Shown here piece by piece: positions 1 through 12,731 of a stretch of 64,000 bases of DNA. The translations under genes and the position numbers were made by a program. Numbering within the stretch: the stretch's first letter is position 1; each line of letters starts with the position of its first letter. The DNA comes from Tribonema minus (lineage: Eukaryota > Sar > Xanthophyceae > Tribonematales > Tribonemataceae): NCBI GenBank assembly GCA_017506865.1, contig JAFCMP010000445.1:1116001-1180000 (forward strand). The letters are read 5' to 3'. The notes below the pieces were generated by a model. The model saw only the letters and a list, made by a program, of their open reading frames with translations, was not told the DNA's origin and did not search any database.

Positions 1-1339
1 ATTACACTAGGAGGCAGCGCAATCCCGCAAGTACCCAGCGGTGACGCCGGGGTGTGCAGTACGCCACTATGCAGGCTGCGGGAGTGTGGCGCAATTTACG
101 ATTACAACGTGCTTTTCACCTGCATGTATGCATGCACCGCCAAACAGGCCGCCTTAGCAGGCATCTCAACCAATGGATGCCATGCAGACAAGTCAGCGGA
201 CAGCCCTGTCAAGTAGGCAAGCACGATTCAGAGGGACACCAGACGAATGCACTCCGTCCAGATTGCGTGGCCCATTCGGACAATGATCAAGCGCCATCAT
301 GATGTAGTGCGGCTGCACGCATGCAATGCACAAAGCTCTGCCTGTGAACTTGACCAACACCCAGCGTGCAGTACATGAACCTCCCACAGAGCGCAAGAGA
401 GGCGAGTAACCACACAAAGTAAATGACATGGGTGTCCTATTCCAGACTGCTGCAGGCAGTCTCCGCGGCTGGCCCCTGGGGCTCATGCTGCGTGGCGAAT
501 CGACGGCGACAATGGCGGGACCCGCAGCCATGATGAGCGTGGCTGGCAGCACGCGCACGCCGTCTGACCGGCGCATGCGCTCTCCAGTATCATGGCGCAA
601 GCTTTTGCGCCTATTTCGACGTCCGTTACAGCCCGTGCCAAAGCTGCCGCAGCGCACGCACGGCCTTAGGGCCACTCGTCGCCGGCGGGGGCCGGTGCGC
701 ATGGCGGCCGACATCTTTTTTCTTCGGCTTGGCGCCCTGAAAGAGTCGCAGCGCGCCGACTGCGCGCTGTTTTTGATTGAGCCGATGCGAGCGACCAAGA
801 GGTGCGCCCCGGGGCGGCGAAGGACGCGCTACTGTACGCGCCGGGCGGCGCCGCGTGTGAGCGGGGCCTGCGCCCTTCCCCTGGATATCCACTGGCGGCG
901 TGTGCTGGGGCGCGTGTACGGGGGGCTAAGCGGGTCATGCAGCGCAGCGCGCGCGCCGCAAAAGTGCGGCGCATTAATTGTTGCTGCGCTGCGCGTGCGC
1001 CAGCGGGCCCTACGGCTACGTGACCGCCTACGACTGGGCGCTCTGCAGACCCTCGGTTTTCCCTGCTCACGCGATCGCCGCTGCTGGTGGCGACTTCGTC
1101 TCTAAGCGGGCCCGCGCGATGCGGCCCGAGAGCGCCGGGTGACCGCGCCACAAGTGGCGGCGCACGCGGCGCGCCTCCTCCCTCCACGCGCTTTTTGTTT
1201 TTCGTCGTCGCAATAAGACGTTTTTCAGTGGCCGTCGTCGTCGCCGCTGGACAGCGTCCGCTGTCGCTCGCATCGCGCGTGTGCGTGTTTGTGTTCCCCC
1301 CCCTCTGCATGCGCGCGGCGCGCGCGCCCCCCGCCTCTA
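1..1339. other. No assignable gene (3' flank of the kinase gene)
   Basis: GC-rich sequence with long overlapping open frames on both strands (for example minus 666-1667 and plus 428-1105). None shows a recognisable domain, and the translations are Arg/Ala/Pro-rich, as expected from GC-rich DNA lacking stop codons. A neighbouring gene's exons could lie here, but nothing supports a specific call. Confidence 0.5.
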
Positions 1340-4300
1340 CTAGTGGCCGCTGATCCACGGGTGCTGCAGCAGCTCCGCCGCCGTCGGCCGCTGCTGAGCA
1401 TCCGCCATCAGGCAGCGCTGCATCAGGTCCGCCGCCTCCGCGCTGACGTTGAAGCCCCACTGCTGCAGCCGCACCGCCAGCTCCTGCAGGGCGGCAAGCG
1501 GGCACAGGTATATGAGAATTCGAGCCACAAATCAGAGATGTGTGTAATGCCCATAGTGCCCACCAACGATAGTGATGTGCATCGACCGCAGGGGCGCATA
1601 GGGTCACGGGATTACGATCCAGGTCAAGCACAGAGATGGCTGTTTCGCTGCTGGCCGACAACATCAATTAGGGTGACTCTACATAGGTCAACGCCAATTG
1701 CTACCCGGCCCCGATTCACAAAGCACACTGCTGTCTACAAGGGCCTGCGACCGCACGGCACTTCTCAATACACTCAATACACACGCGCATTTCAAGGCAG
1801 CGCCGCCGCCGCCGCCGCTGCCACTCACGTGTCGCTGCGCGATGAGCTGGAAGTACTGGTCGTTGCCGTGCGGCCACGAGTACGGCAGGCGCCGCAGCAG
1901 CATCACGTAGCACATGACGCCGAGCGCCCAGACGTCCGCCTTGGCATCGAAAGGCATCTCCGCAAAGACCTCTGGCGACATGTAGCTGCGAAAAAAACAG
2001 AGGAAGGGTACACAGCGGAAGGGTACACCGTGGATCAGGGGTGGCTGCCCGCAGAGCGCCTGCAAGGGCTCCATGGTCACAACCCGGCATGTGAATTCGC
2101 TGCAAAGCTCCAAGGACCTCTTCCGGCGCCTGCAAGATGAAGGCAAGCAATACCATTGTGTGGACCATGCACCGCACCTGCGTTTTCCGCGGCGCGTCTG
2201 CGGCGGTATGAGCGCGCGCACACCCGGCTCCTCCGCGCGCGGCAGGCGTATGCTCATGCCAAAGTCCATGACGAGCAGCGCGGCGCCGTCGTGCATCTGG
2301 AGGGTGGGGCGGGGGGGGGGGGGGGGGGGCGGGCTGAGTCAATGCTGCCTACGGTGACGCAACGTCGCAGTGCTGCTGGGGGGGGTGGGGGAATAGGGGC
2401 AGGCTGAGTCAAGATTTTCTACAGTGACGCAACGTCTCAGTGCTGCCGGGGGTGTGGGGGAATGGGGGGGGGTGAGTCAATGCTGCCTAAGTCGATGCGT
2501 CGCAGTGCTGCTGTGGGATGCCGACTGTCAAACGCGGCTGAGTCAATGTTGCCTATAGTGACGCAACGTCGCCGTGCAATCGCGTGATGCCCACACATGA
2601 GGCAATGTTGCACATGCTGATTACACGTTACAGTGCAGCAGTGGGATGGAGGGCGACTGACTGCTGAGCATGAGTCGGCGTCGCACGTGGTGATGCAACG
2701 CCGCAGTGCTGCAACAGCATTGCCCGACTATTGAGCAAGTGGACAGGGGGGGGTGCGCCCCCCCCCCCTGCGCGCCGCCAGCGTAAGCATGTACGCGTGT
2801 GTCAGAGTCCAAGACAAGAGGAGGCACGGCACGGTCACAAACAAGAGGGCATGCACACGGGTCATGTCTTTGACAGCCATCCTACCACACCCAGTACACC
2901 TTCAGCGGTCGCAGACTGATTGACTCTCCCACAGCCTTGTGCTCTGCTGAACACCAACTCTCAGCACCGTGCAGCATGTCCACTGCCGGTGCCCCCCCCT
3001 TTGTGACGCAGACGCCTGCCTGATCTCATACAAACAGTTGCTGGGGTACGTGCTTGGACGTGCTCGGCATGCATCGCGAGCTCACCAAATTGTAGAGATA
3101 CACATAAGAGAAGTGGGCCATCTACAAAAGGCACTCGCCATCACGTACGCCAATGTATCATGCCAGTCCACAAGGATAGCATCCAGGCCTGACTACGCGC
3201 AATACATAGCCTTCGACATGAACGGCGAGCAGCGACTCACCAGCACGTTTTCGAGACTCATGTCGCGGTGCAGTATCGCAATGTCCTCGCGCTGCAGGAA
3301 CGCCAGTCCGTCCGCCAGTTGCCGGAAGAGCGGCCGCGCCTGGTAGCAGCGGCGACGACATGCACGGGGCGCAGGCGACTGTGTGAGTGCGCGGTTGCGC
3401 ATGGCGCGCAGTAGCGCGTGCGCAGAGAACGCGACACCGCATGCTGTATGGCAGTCCCGACGTGTACCTACATGCAGTTGGTACGATAACTGAAAATAGG
3501 GGGCTCAGAGGGGGGACGCTGCGCGCCGCGTGAGTGCATCGGTCAACTGCAAGTGCTGGTGCGTCAACTTCAACCTTGACCCTGGAGCGTGTCCCCGTCG
3601 CACGCATGACGCGCAATGGCGCTCTCTCCCATCGTAAACGCCGTGGGCGTTCTATAGCTGCGACTACTGACTGCAGCAGCAAGCGTTGGCCTCAAAAAAT
3701 CCAGGCGACAACTTCAGCTCAAGCTTCAATGCGCCAGTCTCACACCACTGACGACACATTGCAGCGAAGTGGCCGTGCTTGGGGCACCTCAAGAGCTACG
3801 GCTACACTTAGGACCCATACAGTGCGACAAGACAGTGCATGACTTGTACTTGCGAGTAGGGGCGGCTGTCTTACCTGTTCTTCAGTCAGGCCGCCGCCCT
3901 CGTTAACGTAATCAAAAAGGTCCCCGCCATTGCAGAACGGCAGAACCAAGTAAATCTGCACATTGGGGGAAAGGGCGGCAGGGGGGGGGGGGGCTCAGAA
4001 TTGAAGTTCAGTATGGTGAACCCCCGGCGCTGATGGCGGCGGAAGCACGACCGAAATGCAGCTTTTATTGGCGTACCATGAAGCTCCGCCATTGCTTATT
4101 TATGTAGCAACGACCATCTTATTGCCTTGACGACAAGGGGGCGCGAGAGCACCCCCTGCGCACTCAAACCTCTACTCGACGCGCTAATGCAGCAAGCACA
4201 GGCTGCCCTCTGCGCGCCAACACTGCGCGCACGCCTCCGACACCACGCGCATACGTAAAGCTCCTGAGAGCACATCGTCCCACACCAATAGCCGCATGGA

Positions 4301-6755
4301 ATCGACACGCAGTACACCTCCCCGCGCATCCGAAGAGCACTGCTGCGATGGGCAGCACAGCGGGCGTCCGTGCAAGTCTCCAGTGGGGCATGTCTCAGCT
4401 GATGCAGGGCGTTGCGGTTGCGGCATCTACCCCTCGTTTCCCCCCCTCACCGGCTGCAGCAGCGCTCCACAGTCCGGCTCAGAAGCGCAGCCGCATCGGA
4501 CAGATATCCCCAACTGCATGCAATTTTAGCTCCCCCCCCCCCCTTCCCCCCCCTTCCTCCCCTCATCCAAAGCACTTACTGAATGGTGATCCCTGCTCGC
4601 TGAGAGAGCAGCCGACAAAGTCTTTGCGCAGCAACTCACATGCAGCATTATGAGTAAAGACTGCTGCGGCGGAGACATGCGCCAAGCACCGCCGTCGAAG
4701 CGCATACACTATAGCAAGTCGTACTTCATGCACAAACCGCATCTGTGACGCCCCCGCAGCGACGTACCGTGTTTTCGTCGCGCAGCGCCGCCGTGATGGG
4801 CAGGATGCTGGGGTGCCCGCCCCTGGCCGCAATGAGCTGCATCGCCGCGATCTCGTCATACGGGTTCTGCGCGAGCGGGGTAGGCATATATGCATATATA
4901 TATATTGAGTGTGCAGGTAGGCAGTCACGGTGTCAGCGTGCGGCCGTGTTGGTAGCAGTAGTCACCCTGCGGGATCGGAGACGCCTCGGACGTTTGAAGT
5001 GTATCATAACGTCTGTCCGAGACTTTTGCCACGACTCGCAAACACGAACGACTAAACGCGAACTAGTTCAAGCATGTTCGAACGTACACTAGCATACCGG
5101 TACGGACTCATAGGGCGGCGCACTCCCCCGCGCACGAGAAAAGGCGCATGGGGGCAGTGGTGAACTTCAACATGGTGAACTTCAACATGGTGTGCTTTGC
5201 TGCACGCCGCGGACAAGGCAGGCACCAAGAAGCGTTGCGTGCTCACATGTAAGGTTCGCGCGCGAGACGCTCATGTGTCGTATGAGAGGTAGGTGTGTTG
5301 CAAGCGTGAGGAACGTTTGGACGCGCAGCGGCGCTGTGCGGTTGCGCGCGCAAGGCCACAGGGTGCCAACCGTCACGAAGCACAGCGGTGGGGTAGTGCG
5401 TATAGCATGGGCGCCGTATATGGGCCGAGATAGAGGTGATGCATATGAGTGGGGCACCACCCGCCATCGCTGACGGCCTACCGTGCAGCAGTTCATCGTT
5501 CACTGCTGTACTGTAGCATGCAGCGCACGGAGTTCGCCAGCTTCTGACCCGCCATCCACTGTACAGCGCGAGCGGGACACTGCTAATGATATTGACTGCT
5601 TTGTAAAGTGCATGAAAGCGGTACTCAGTGCGCAGCACCAACGCCTCTTTGCGCCAACCACACTAGGTTGTGCTTGAGCTATGAGTGGCCAGCGCAATCG
5701 CATTGCGCCAGCCACCGCGACTTGTGTAGGAACAGTTGTGGGTAACTGATCGCCAGAAGTGATTGCTTGGGCCCTCGCGACTTATGTAGGTAATGAAAAT
5801 GTTGCGGAGCACACCACTGCCATCAAGCAGCGCCTGCCAACAGCAGCAGCAGCAGCGCCAGCTTCACGCTTCGCGCGTGGCTAGTCCATCAACCGCGTGT
5901 ATGCAGCACTGTTGGCATGCGAACTCTGTGTTTGACTTGCACACTGCAAGCAAAGGATCAGGTTGCCCACATATGTAAACCAGTTGATGCTTCCAACTTC
6001 TGCTGGCCAATGACAAATCAAGCATTCACTGCCGTGCAGCAGCATTGTGTGCCGTCCAAATGACAGCTGCCCAGACTGCCTGAATTGGAAGATGCTCCTG
6101 CAGCACTACGCATCTCGCTGGGGTCTTCCTTGAGGAATTTGGTATGCCGAGTATGTGATTGGCATTGAAGACTTTGGTGGGGTGAAATCGTTACCATTTT
6201 ACTGCAGCGCCTTCAGGCATGCTTGGCACCATTGCTAATCCAACAGTCAGACGACAGCTTTGAAATGACCGACGACACGTCAAATACAACGAATACCACA
6301 AATTACGGGCATGACTTGAGTGCAGAGCAACACCAAGTCTGCTGCATTGACAAGAGCTTGCTACAGGCCAGAAATGAGCCCTGCATAAGCATGGGCAACG
6401 CTACGAGCGTGGAGCTCACCTCGAGCAGCCCTATCGCAGAGTTCTCGATGCGATCCCTGTAGAGCACCTTGACCACCGAGTGCCGCTCCTCGTAAATCCT
6501 ATCGATCCCTGATAAAGTAAACCCCGCCGCCAGCACCACCTGCCCATGGATGCAATCCCTGAGGCATCTGATCAGCTCCCAGCGCTTCCCGCCAGAGCCC
6601 GTCAGCACCTTGCCCGTGATGAGCTGCCCCTCCTCGTCGATGAGGCCTGGTGGGAAGTGAGGCACCACCTTCGCCCACTCGAACACAGGCTCAGGGAATG
6701 CGGGGGCAGGCACGAGCTGCACCTCCCCCTGCTCTGCTGCTGCCAGAGCCGCCAT
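1340..6755 (-). CDS. Ser/Thr protein kinase (CAMK-like), seven exons, 344 aa
   Basis: Phosphorylates Ser/Thr on unknown targets. Exons on the minus strand: 6755-6420, 4866-4768, 3955-3875, 3339-3241, 2296-2178, 1985-1829 and 1483-1340. All joins keep phase and end in TAG. In order one sees a VVKVL lysine strand (exon 1), an alpha-C glutamate in NPYDEIAAMQ (exon 2), a hinge IYLVLPFCNGGDLFDYV, the catalytic loop HRDMSLENVL, MDFGMS, the SYMSPEVF segment, DVWALGVMCYVML, and the C-terminal arginine motif QQRPTAAELLQHPW. All catalytic residues are present. The glycine loop in exon 1 is degenerate and no canonical GxGxxG is visible. About 80 residues precede the kinase fold without a known domain. 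The start is the ATG of MAALAAAEQGEVQLV. The HRDMSLEN loop resembles kinases I recall from stramenopiles (from memory, not a search). Donor sites are GTGAG, GTACG, GTAAG or GTGCG. Confidence 0.92.
2331..2600. repeat. Diverged tandem repeat, about 66-71 bp, in kinase intron 4
   Basis: Four copies of a unit containing GAGTCAATGCTGCCTA and GTGACGCAACGTCGCAGTG, anchored at about 2355, 2426, 2494 and 2560. The array lies directly upstream (in gene orientation) of the exon 5 acceptor and its long C tract. It appears to be a duplicated acceptor-proximal intron segment. Copies are diverged and separated by G-rich tracts. Confidence 0.75.
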
Positions 6756-7191
6756 CCTCGATTTTGATGCCTTATTTCAGCTGCTCGTGTGTGTGAAGTG
6801 AAGCCGCACTCTTCAGACGCTGATGTAAAATGAGTAGTGCAGGCAAGCTCCTAATCCGTTTGCAACCGACTGGTCGCCCGCTGCACCGCTGGCGAGCTGC
6901 TCTCCCTGTTGGTTCGGCCTGAACTCCAGAGGCGGTGTTTATCGGAGCGGAGGCGAGACTGCCTGCAGCAGCGGTCGCGCGCACCCCGACTGCCGCCGAG
7001 CGCAGCAGCTAGCGAAGCCCAGCGAGCCGCTTGCTGCAGCTGGTGCAGCTGCGTATGTGTGTCTCTCGTCGAGAGTGTGTGCGGCACGCCGCTGCCGCTG
7101 CAGCCGCGGCAGTGCGCACGTGCTTGGCGCGAACACATCAGACGTGAAAAGGGATCGGCGCCAACACGCACGTGCAGGGCGGGAAGGGGCT
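6756..7191. promoter_or_regulatory. Divergent intergenic region between kinase and HisA
   Basis: 436 bp separate the kinase ATG (minus) from the HisA ATG (plus). The two genes are head-to-head, so this segment must hold both 5' UTRs and probably a shared promoter. I see no TATA box at a convincing distance and did not recognise specific factor sites. Confidence 0.55.
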
Positions 7192-10100
7192 ATGAAGTTC
7201 CGCCCATGCATCGACATACATGCGGGGAAGGTGAAGCAGATCGTGGGCAGCACGCTGAGTGCCACGGGCGAGGTCACAGACGATCTTAAAGTGAGACACG
7301 CACACACACATGTTGTTGTTAGTAAGCCAATGTCTTTTGACAGTCAACCAGGCATCATTAGCTCGTCTTGCACAAATCACTTTGCGTTTTTATTTGTCTG
7401 GGGGGACGTCAGTTTCTTCACACCAGCATCCTGCTCTACACACACACAAAAGCCAAATTGAAGAAGTTATGTCTACTTCATGTTGACCTTCAGACATGTT
7501 TCTGCTGTCTGAGTTCAGTTTATGCGTGGCTTAGGGTTTATTTCGACACCCGCAGGGCCCGCCGCAGCCTACCTGCATTGCCTCTGGTGACTTCAGCACA
7601 AACCCTCACATTGTTGACTTGCAAAGCTTTGTACATGGGCGGCTGACCTGTGATGGGAAATCACACACTGCTGCCAACAATCGCACAGCTTCACCCCATA
7701 TCACACCAAGTGCACACCGTCATGCACGACCCACCTGTTTTCCTCTAGCATGGCCTGTTCAACGTCACGGTGGTGTGTATTCAGTGCTCGCACACACAGT
7801 GATGCACCTGCTGGACCCAACACCACGTGTGCTTTGCTACCGCAGACAAACTTTGAGACGTCCAAAAGCAGCGCGGAATTTGCAGCTCTGTACCGCAAGG
7901 ACAGGCTGCCTGGGGGGCACGTTATTATGCTGGGGCCCAACTGCGAGGAGGCAAGTGCAGCGCTCAGGAAGTGCACAACTTTCAGTCAATTGCGGCATGC
8001 TGTGAGCTCCCTACGCGCGACGACAGCTGCCTTGCCCGCAGTCTCCTGTGCAGCATTTAGGGTGGTCTGTCTCCGTCATCCCCCCCCCCGGCGGCACCCT
8101 CCGCAGCGCGATGCGCGCGCGCGTGCTTGCGGTCGGCGTTGTTTTCATTCAGCCGTGAGCGGCAGCGGCGAGGACGGAGGGTTTGCGGACCCGAAAGAGG
8201 ACCCGGGGCTGCGCACTTTGTACACGCGCGTATTATGTGCGCCCGTCAAAAGCCCCCGCTGTCACCGTTTTGCATGACACTTTCTGTCGCGCCCTGCCGG
8301 CGACGCCAGCGCTATTCACGCGCCTGCCAGCAGCGCCGGCGCCGCAGCCGGCGCCGCCACGCGTCTCTCGCACCGCTGCGCTGCGAGGCGACGAGTTGCG
8401 CGCGCGAACACCCGTGGCACCAACCCATACACGAGTTACTTCAACAAGTGTTTTGACATCAGCCTCCTGTCAGCCTGTTCTGATTCGCCCGCGTCATGTT
8501 GCAGCAGCGCCCTGGCTTGTCTGCTGCACGGGCCACTGCGCCGGCGCAGGCCTGCTGCTGCGGCGCTGTTTTGCGACTGAGTTGCTCCCTCTATGGCAGC
8601 CTTTAGTCTTGTGCTGCCGCACGCATTGCCCACAGAGATGATTGCCCTGCAGCCTCACTCGCGCGTGCGCATGCGCGCTTGGCGGTGCCCTCGACGCTCA
8701 ACGACCGCATCTCTCGCAGTCAGTCGCCGTGGTACGTTCGTAATTCGTCGCAACGCGCGAGGCGCGGGCGTTCATCAAGCAGACTCTCTGCAGCTGCCAC
8801 TGAACGTTCTTGACGCCGACGCCCTGACGTGCGCTGCGTCGCGCCGTTGCATGCCTACCCATGCCGAGCACGCTGCGTCTGCCAACAACACGGACTGCAG
8901 TGGACTGCCACAACGCGACGAGCAAGACGCACATATGAAGTCTGACCCACAAACTGAAACTGCCACAAAGTGACGTCAACAAAGCCGACATAAAAGCACC
9001 AAGTCATTGAGACACTTTCAGACTGTCACACGACAGGTAGATTCCGTACAGCACGCCGAGATGCCATTCATCTGGGCTTTCGCGCCCTGAGCGAGAATCA
9101 ATAAAAAGTACTAAGCATGTGCCCCCCCCCGCCCCCCCCGTGCTGCGCGGCGCTGCGCAGGCAGCGATGGCGGCGCTCCGAGCGTACCCGCAGGGGCTGC
9201 ACGTTGGCGGCGGCATCACCGCGGCGACCGCGTCCAAGTATATTGAGGCAGGCGCAAGCCACGTCATCGTCACGTCGTACGTCTTCAAGGGCGGCCAGGT
9301 GCGCAGAGCGCTGCCACCCGTGCTGGGGGGGGGGGGGGGCACGAGGCACGTCACCGTTGAAGTATCTGTGTGCGCACGCACTGGTCTCGCCAAAGCCAGT
9401 CTAGATTCCGTCCCCAGAGCACAATCGCGGGTCCCCGCGTGCGGGCGTGCTGTGCATATGTCAGGCAACCTCACGTTGAGGTCCCGTGTTCCTGTGTTCA
9501 CACCCGCTAGACAGTAGGCAAAGCCCACAATGCCAGCCATTCCACGCCTACTCTGCGCCCGGCGGTTTGCCTCTGGGTCTGGCGCTCGAGCAGCCGCTCA
9601 TGACAGACCGCGCAGACGACGCTGACCGCATTGAGCACTGCTGCGTGCGTGCGCGCTTTGACAGATAGCGTGGGACAGGCTGGACGAGCTGGTAGCGGCG
9701 GTGGGCAAGGAGCACCTCGTGCTGGACCTCAGCTGCAGAAGAAGGTGAGTGAGTCGCCTCGCCCCCAAAAACCGCTGTGTGGCGGCTTGCATACTTCATT
9801 GTACATGCCAGTGGTGAGAGCTGCCTTCGAACGCAGCGGGAATGGCGCCAGATGGCGAGCGCCGCGGCCATTTGCTTCAATGCGGTATCCTGGCACCCAG
9901 AAGGGGACGGCTGCCCTGCCAACGTGTGCACAAAAGCCTTTTACCTCGGCAATAACGCCAGGGTCACCACAGTGAAGTATGTACATGCCAACGCTGAGTT
10001 GGCATGAAAGCGCGGCGGGGAAGGCACCCGGCGGCGGGCATCGCGGCCATTCCCGCAGGGGCGCGGCGAGCAACTGCGCTCATCGCGGCAGTTCAACAGC

Positions 10101-10259
10101 TCCTGGTAACAGCAGTCGGCGCCAGGTGTCCCCCCGGTCATGGCGCTAGATCGCGCGTCACCCGTGTCAGTGGACGTGCCGCAGCTGCCGAGACCGTGGC
10201 CGCCGTGCCACACGGCTGCCATCACCGCATGCAGCACGCAGGATGCACTCAGCCATACG

Positions 10260-10330
<71 letters not shown>

Positions 10331-12731
10331 AGCAATGCCCCGCGCTGGTCCTGGAGGTGCTGCTGCTGCTGCGCGGTGCGCGGGTGTACGCCACGGAGAG
10401 CGCCGCATGTGTTGGCGCAGCAGGCTGCGGTTGAACGCGTGACCGCGCCTGTTGCAACGCCGTGCACGTCCCGCTGACGCGAGCTCCTCCGTTCTCCCTG
10501 CGCTCCGCTCCGCGCACCCCGCCAGACCGGACGGCGCGGCCGGCCCGTACTACGTGGTCACCGACAAGTGGCAGGCGTACACGGACTACGCCTTGACGCG
10601 CGACGGCGTCGCGCGCCTCGCGGAGCGCTGCGACGAGTTCCTCGTCCATGGCGTGGAGGCGGAGGGCAAGCGCTGCGGCATCCTGGAGGACCTCGTGCGC
10701 GCGCTCGGGGAGTGGAGCCCGATCCCCGTCACTTACGCGGGCGGCGCCAGGTGCGTCAGCAACGCTCAGCAACTGGATGCTGTTGCGGCGAAGGCGTAGT
10801 CTTGTTGATGTGTCGTTTGCGCGTTGGGGGGGGGGGGGGGGGGGAGGGGCGGTCTTCGTGACGTATGCGGGCGGCAGCAGGTGCGGCGGCAGCGCAGCGC
10901 TCAGCAAACGGATGCTGTCGTGGCGAAGGCGTAGTCTTGTTGATGTGTCGTTTGCGTGTTGGGGGGGAGTGAAGCCCGATCCCCGTCACGAACGCGGGCG
11001 GCGCCAGGTGCGGTTGCGGCAGCAGCACTCGTGCATGCTGCTCATTGGCCCCAGACCGGGGTGGGGCGGCGTTGATTACTTTTTCCGGTTGCGGTGCAGC
11101 ACCGCACTGAGCGCTGCTTTGGACGGGGGGGGTAGAGCCCAATCCCTGTCATGTACACGGGCCGCGCCAGGTGCGGCGGCAGCGCTCAGCAGTGCTGATG
11201 CTGTCGTGGGCAAAGGCGCAGTCTTCTTGTTGCTTTGCGCGTTGGGGGGGGGGGGGAAGCCGGATCCCTGTCACGTACGCGGGCGGCGTGAGGTGCGTCA
11301 GCAGCGCTCAGCAAGTGGATGCCATTTTGTGGGGGCGAAGGCGTAGTCTTTTTGTTGTTTCATGCGCGCGTTGGGAGTGGTAGAGCTCAGCTCTCAGTGA
11401 CATGCGCGGGCGGCGCGAGGTGCAGCGGCGGCAGCGCACTGCAAGCGGATGCTGTCGCGGCAAGGGCATGGTTTGCTTGTTGCTTTGCGTGTTGCGTGGG
11501 GTAAAGCTCAATTCCCGGTGACATACGCGAGCGGCGCTAGGTGCGGTGGCAGCGCTCAGCAAGCGGATGCCGTCGCGGCAAAGGCGTAGTCTTCTCGTTG
11601 CTTTGCGCGTTGGGGGGGGGGGGGGGAGGAGCCTGATCCCCATCACGTACGAGGGTGCGGCGGTAGCGCTGCGGCGCTAGTGCGTGCTGCTCTTTAGCCT
11701 CAGACTGGGGCGTGGCGGCAGCTTTGTGAGGTTTGCCTGGTGTTCGGTGCAGCAATGAGAGTTGGTATCGAGCGCTGGTTTTGGGCGTGGGTGCAGAGCC
11801 AGGGTTAGCGTTAGCGCTGACCCTAACCCTAAGTTTTGTGAGGGGTTAGTCTTGGAAGAGGGGGAGGGGGACAGGCGCAGCTCACACCTCGGGTCAACGC
11901 AGCAAGGCAGCATGCAGTTACGACTCACGCAGCTGTAGCTCGTACACTCAAACATGACAAGACTCAGGTGTTGCGGTATCACCCATACGACACGAATTCA
12001 GGCAGGAGCAGTGAGGCGCCATCATATTTATTGCTTACGAAGCAGCAAATGCCTCTATCGCTTGCTAACGCGTCCACTTCCCAATGGTGCAATGCGCTGC
12101 GACAGGACGATAGAAGACCTGGACCTGGTGAAGAAGCTTGGGAACGGCCGGGTGGACCTGACCATCGGCAGCGCATTAGGTGAGTTTTCGCCAGTGGCTG
12201 CAATGCGCGAGAGCGACGAGGAGACGTAGCGGCTCTTCTGCATGGCAAACGGATGCCGTGCCGCATTGTCCCTCTCGAAGTCACACGCAGCGCACCCGAG
12301 GACAGGCAGCAGCTGCGGCGCAGCGCACACGACATTTGCTTCCTCTGCCCATCTCATCCCCACTGAGAGGGGCCTGCATTGCACGTGTCTGAGCGCTGCT
12401 GCCGCGCCCGGCACGCGCCGCCGCCGCCGCCGCTGTTGACGTCATGGCCACCACTTGCGCCGTGAGCGCAAAGCCAGCGCAGCGATGGCAGTCGTGCCAG
12501 TGGTGCCCCCGCGCCGTGCTGTGAAATTGCGAGGCCAATTAGCTTGCCGCTGACCGACGCACAGCGTTGCAGTGCATCTCATCGGACGAGCCCATAGCAG
12601 CCCCGCCCCAATTGCGACACTGACAATGGGGACATGCCGTTTGCGCGCGTGGTGTTGCGCGCGCAGACATCTTTGGGGGGGACCTCCCGTACGACAGCGT
12701 CGTCGAATGGCAGCGGCGACAAGACGCGGAG
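7192..12731 (+). CDS. hisA: HisA/HIS6-type ProFAR isomerase, seven exons
   Basis: Phosphoribosylformimino-5-aminoimidazole carboxamide ribotide isomerase, the fourth step of histidine synthesis, a TIM barrel. Exons: 7192-7290, 7846-7950, 9161-9298, 9665-9744, 10526-10750, 12106-12179 and 12667-12731; about 262 aa to this point, close to the length I recall for yeast His6. Visible family blocks: [14 protein letters not shown] with the N-terminal catalytic Asp, a [14 protein letters not shown] block, the phosphate loop [16 protein letters not shown] with the second catalytic Asp, VTDKWQ, the second phosphate-binding region VTYAGGAR, and [20 protein letters not shown]. Intron 2 appears to be GC-AG (GAGGAG then GCAAGT), because only that join restores the conserved GPNCEEAAMAAL run. 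The 3' end is unresolved: either a 41-nt intron and stop at 12788-12790, read-through to TAG at 12921-12923, or a further unseen exon. Intron 4 holds a (CTG)23 tract and intron 5 an echo array. Confidence 0.93.
10261..10330. repeat. Perfect (CTG)n microsatellite in HisA intron 4
   Basis: Seventy bases of uninterrupted GCT/CTG (about 23 units; CAG on the minus strand) between exons 4 and 5 of hisA. It gives long spurious Leu, Cys, Ala, Gln and Ser runs in the frames across it; none is coding in the hisA model. Confidence 0.98.
10726..11660 (+). repeat. Echo array: copies of hisA exon 5 3' end plus donor, in intron 5
   Basis: The exon 5 end (ATCCCCGTCACTTACGCGGG then CGGCGCCAG, donor GTGCGTC) and about 60-80 bp of following intron (CAGCGCTCAGCAAnnGGATGC, GGCGAAGGCGTAGTCTT, then a G tract) recur at about 10855, 10975, 11145, 11265, 11390, 11510 and 11635. 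Spacing is about 105-170 bp. Most copies keep an AG|GTGCG-like site; the coding frame is eroded in several. The array fills most of the first two thirds of the intron. Confidence 0.93.

Noticed and set aside
428..1667. Two overlapping long frames (plus 428-1105, minus 666-1667) as genes
   Set aside because: GC-rich DNA gives long frames on several strands at once; neither has a domain, and the minus frame runs into the kinase last exon out of frame.
10249..10477. Long poly-Gln, poly-Leu, poly-Ser, poly-Ala and poly-Cys open frames
   Set aside because: They are the six readings of the (CTG)23 microsatellite inside hisA intron 4; the hisA exon model skips it.
10243..11700. Possible CRISPR array (regular repeats at about 105-170 bp spacing)
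   Set aside because: Units are diverged copies of the hisA exon end and intron, spacing is irregular, there are no short identical repeats with unique spacers, and the host is eukaryotic.
7192..12731. Bacterial origin (contamination) for hisA
   Set aside because: The gene is split by six introns and the protein resembles the eukaryotic HIS6 form.
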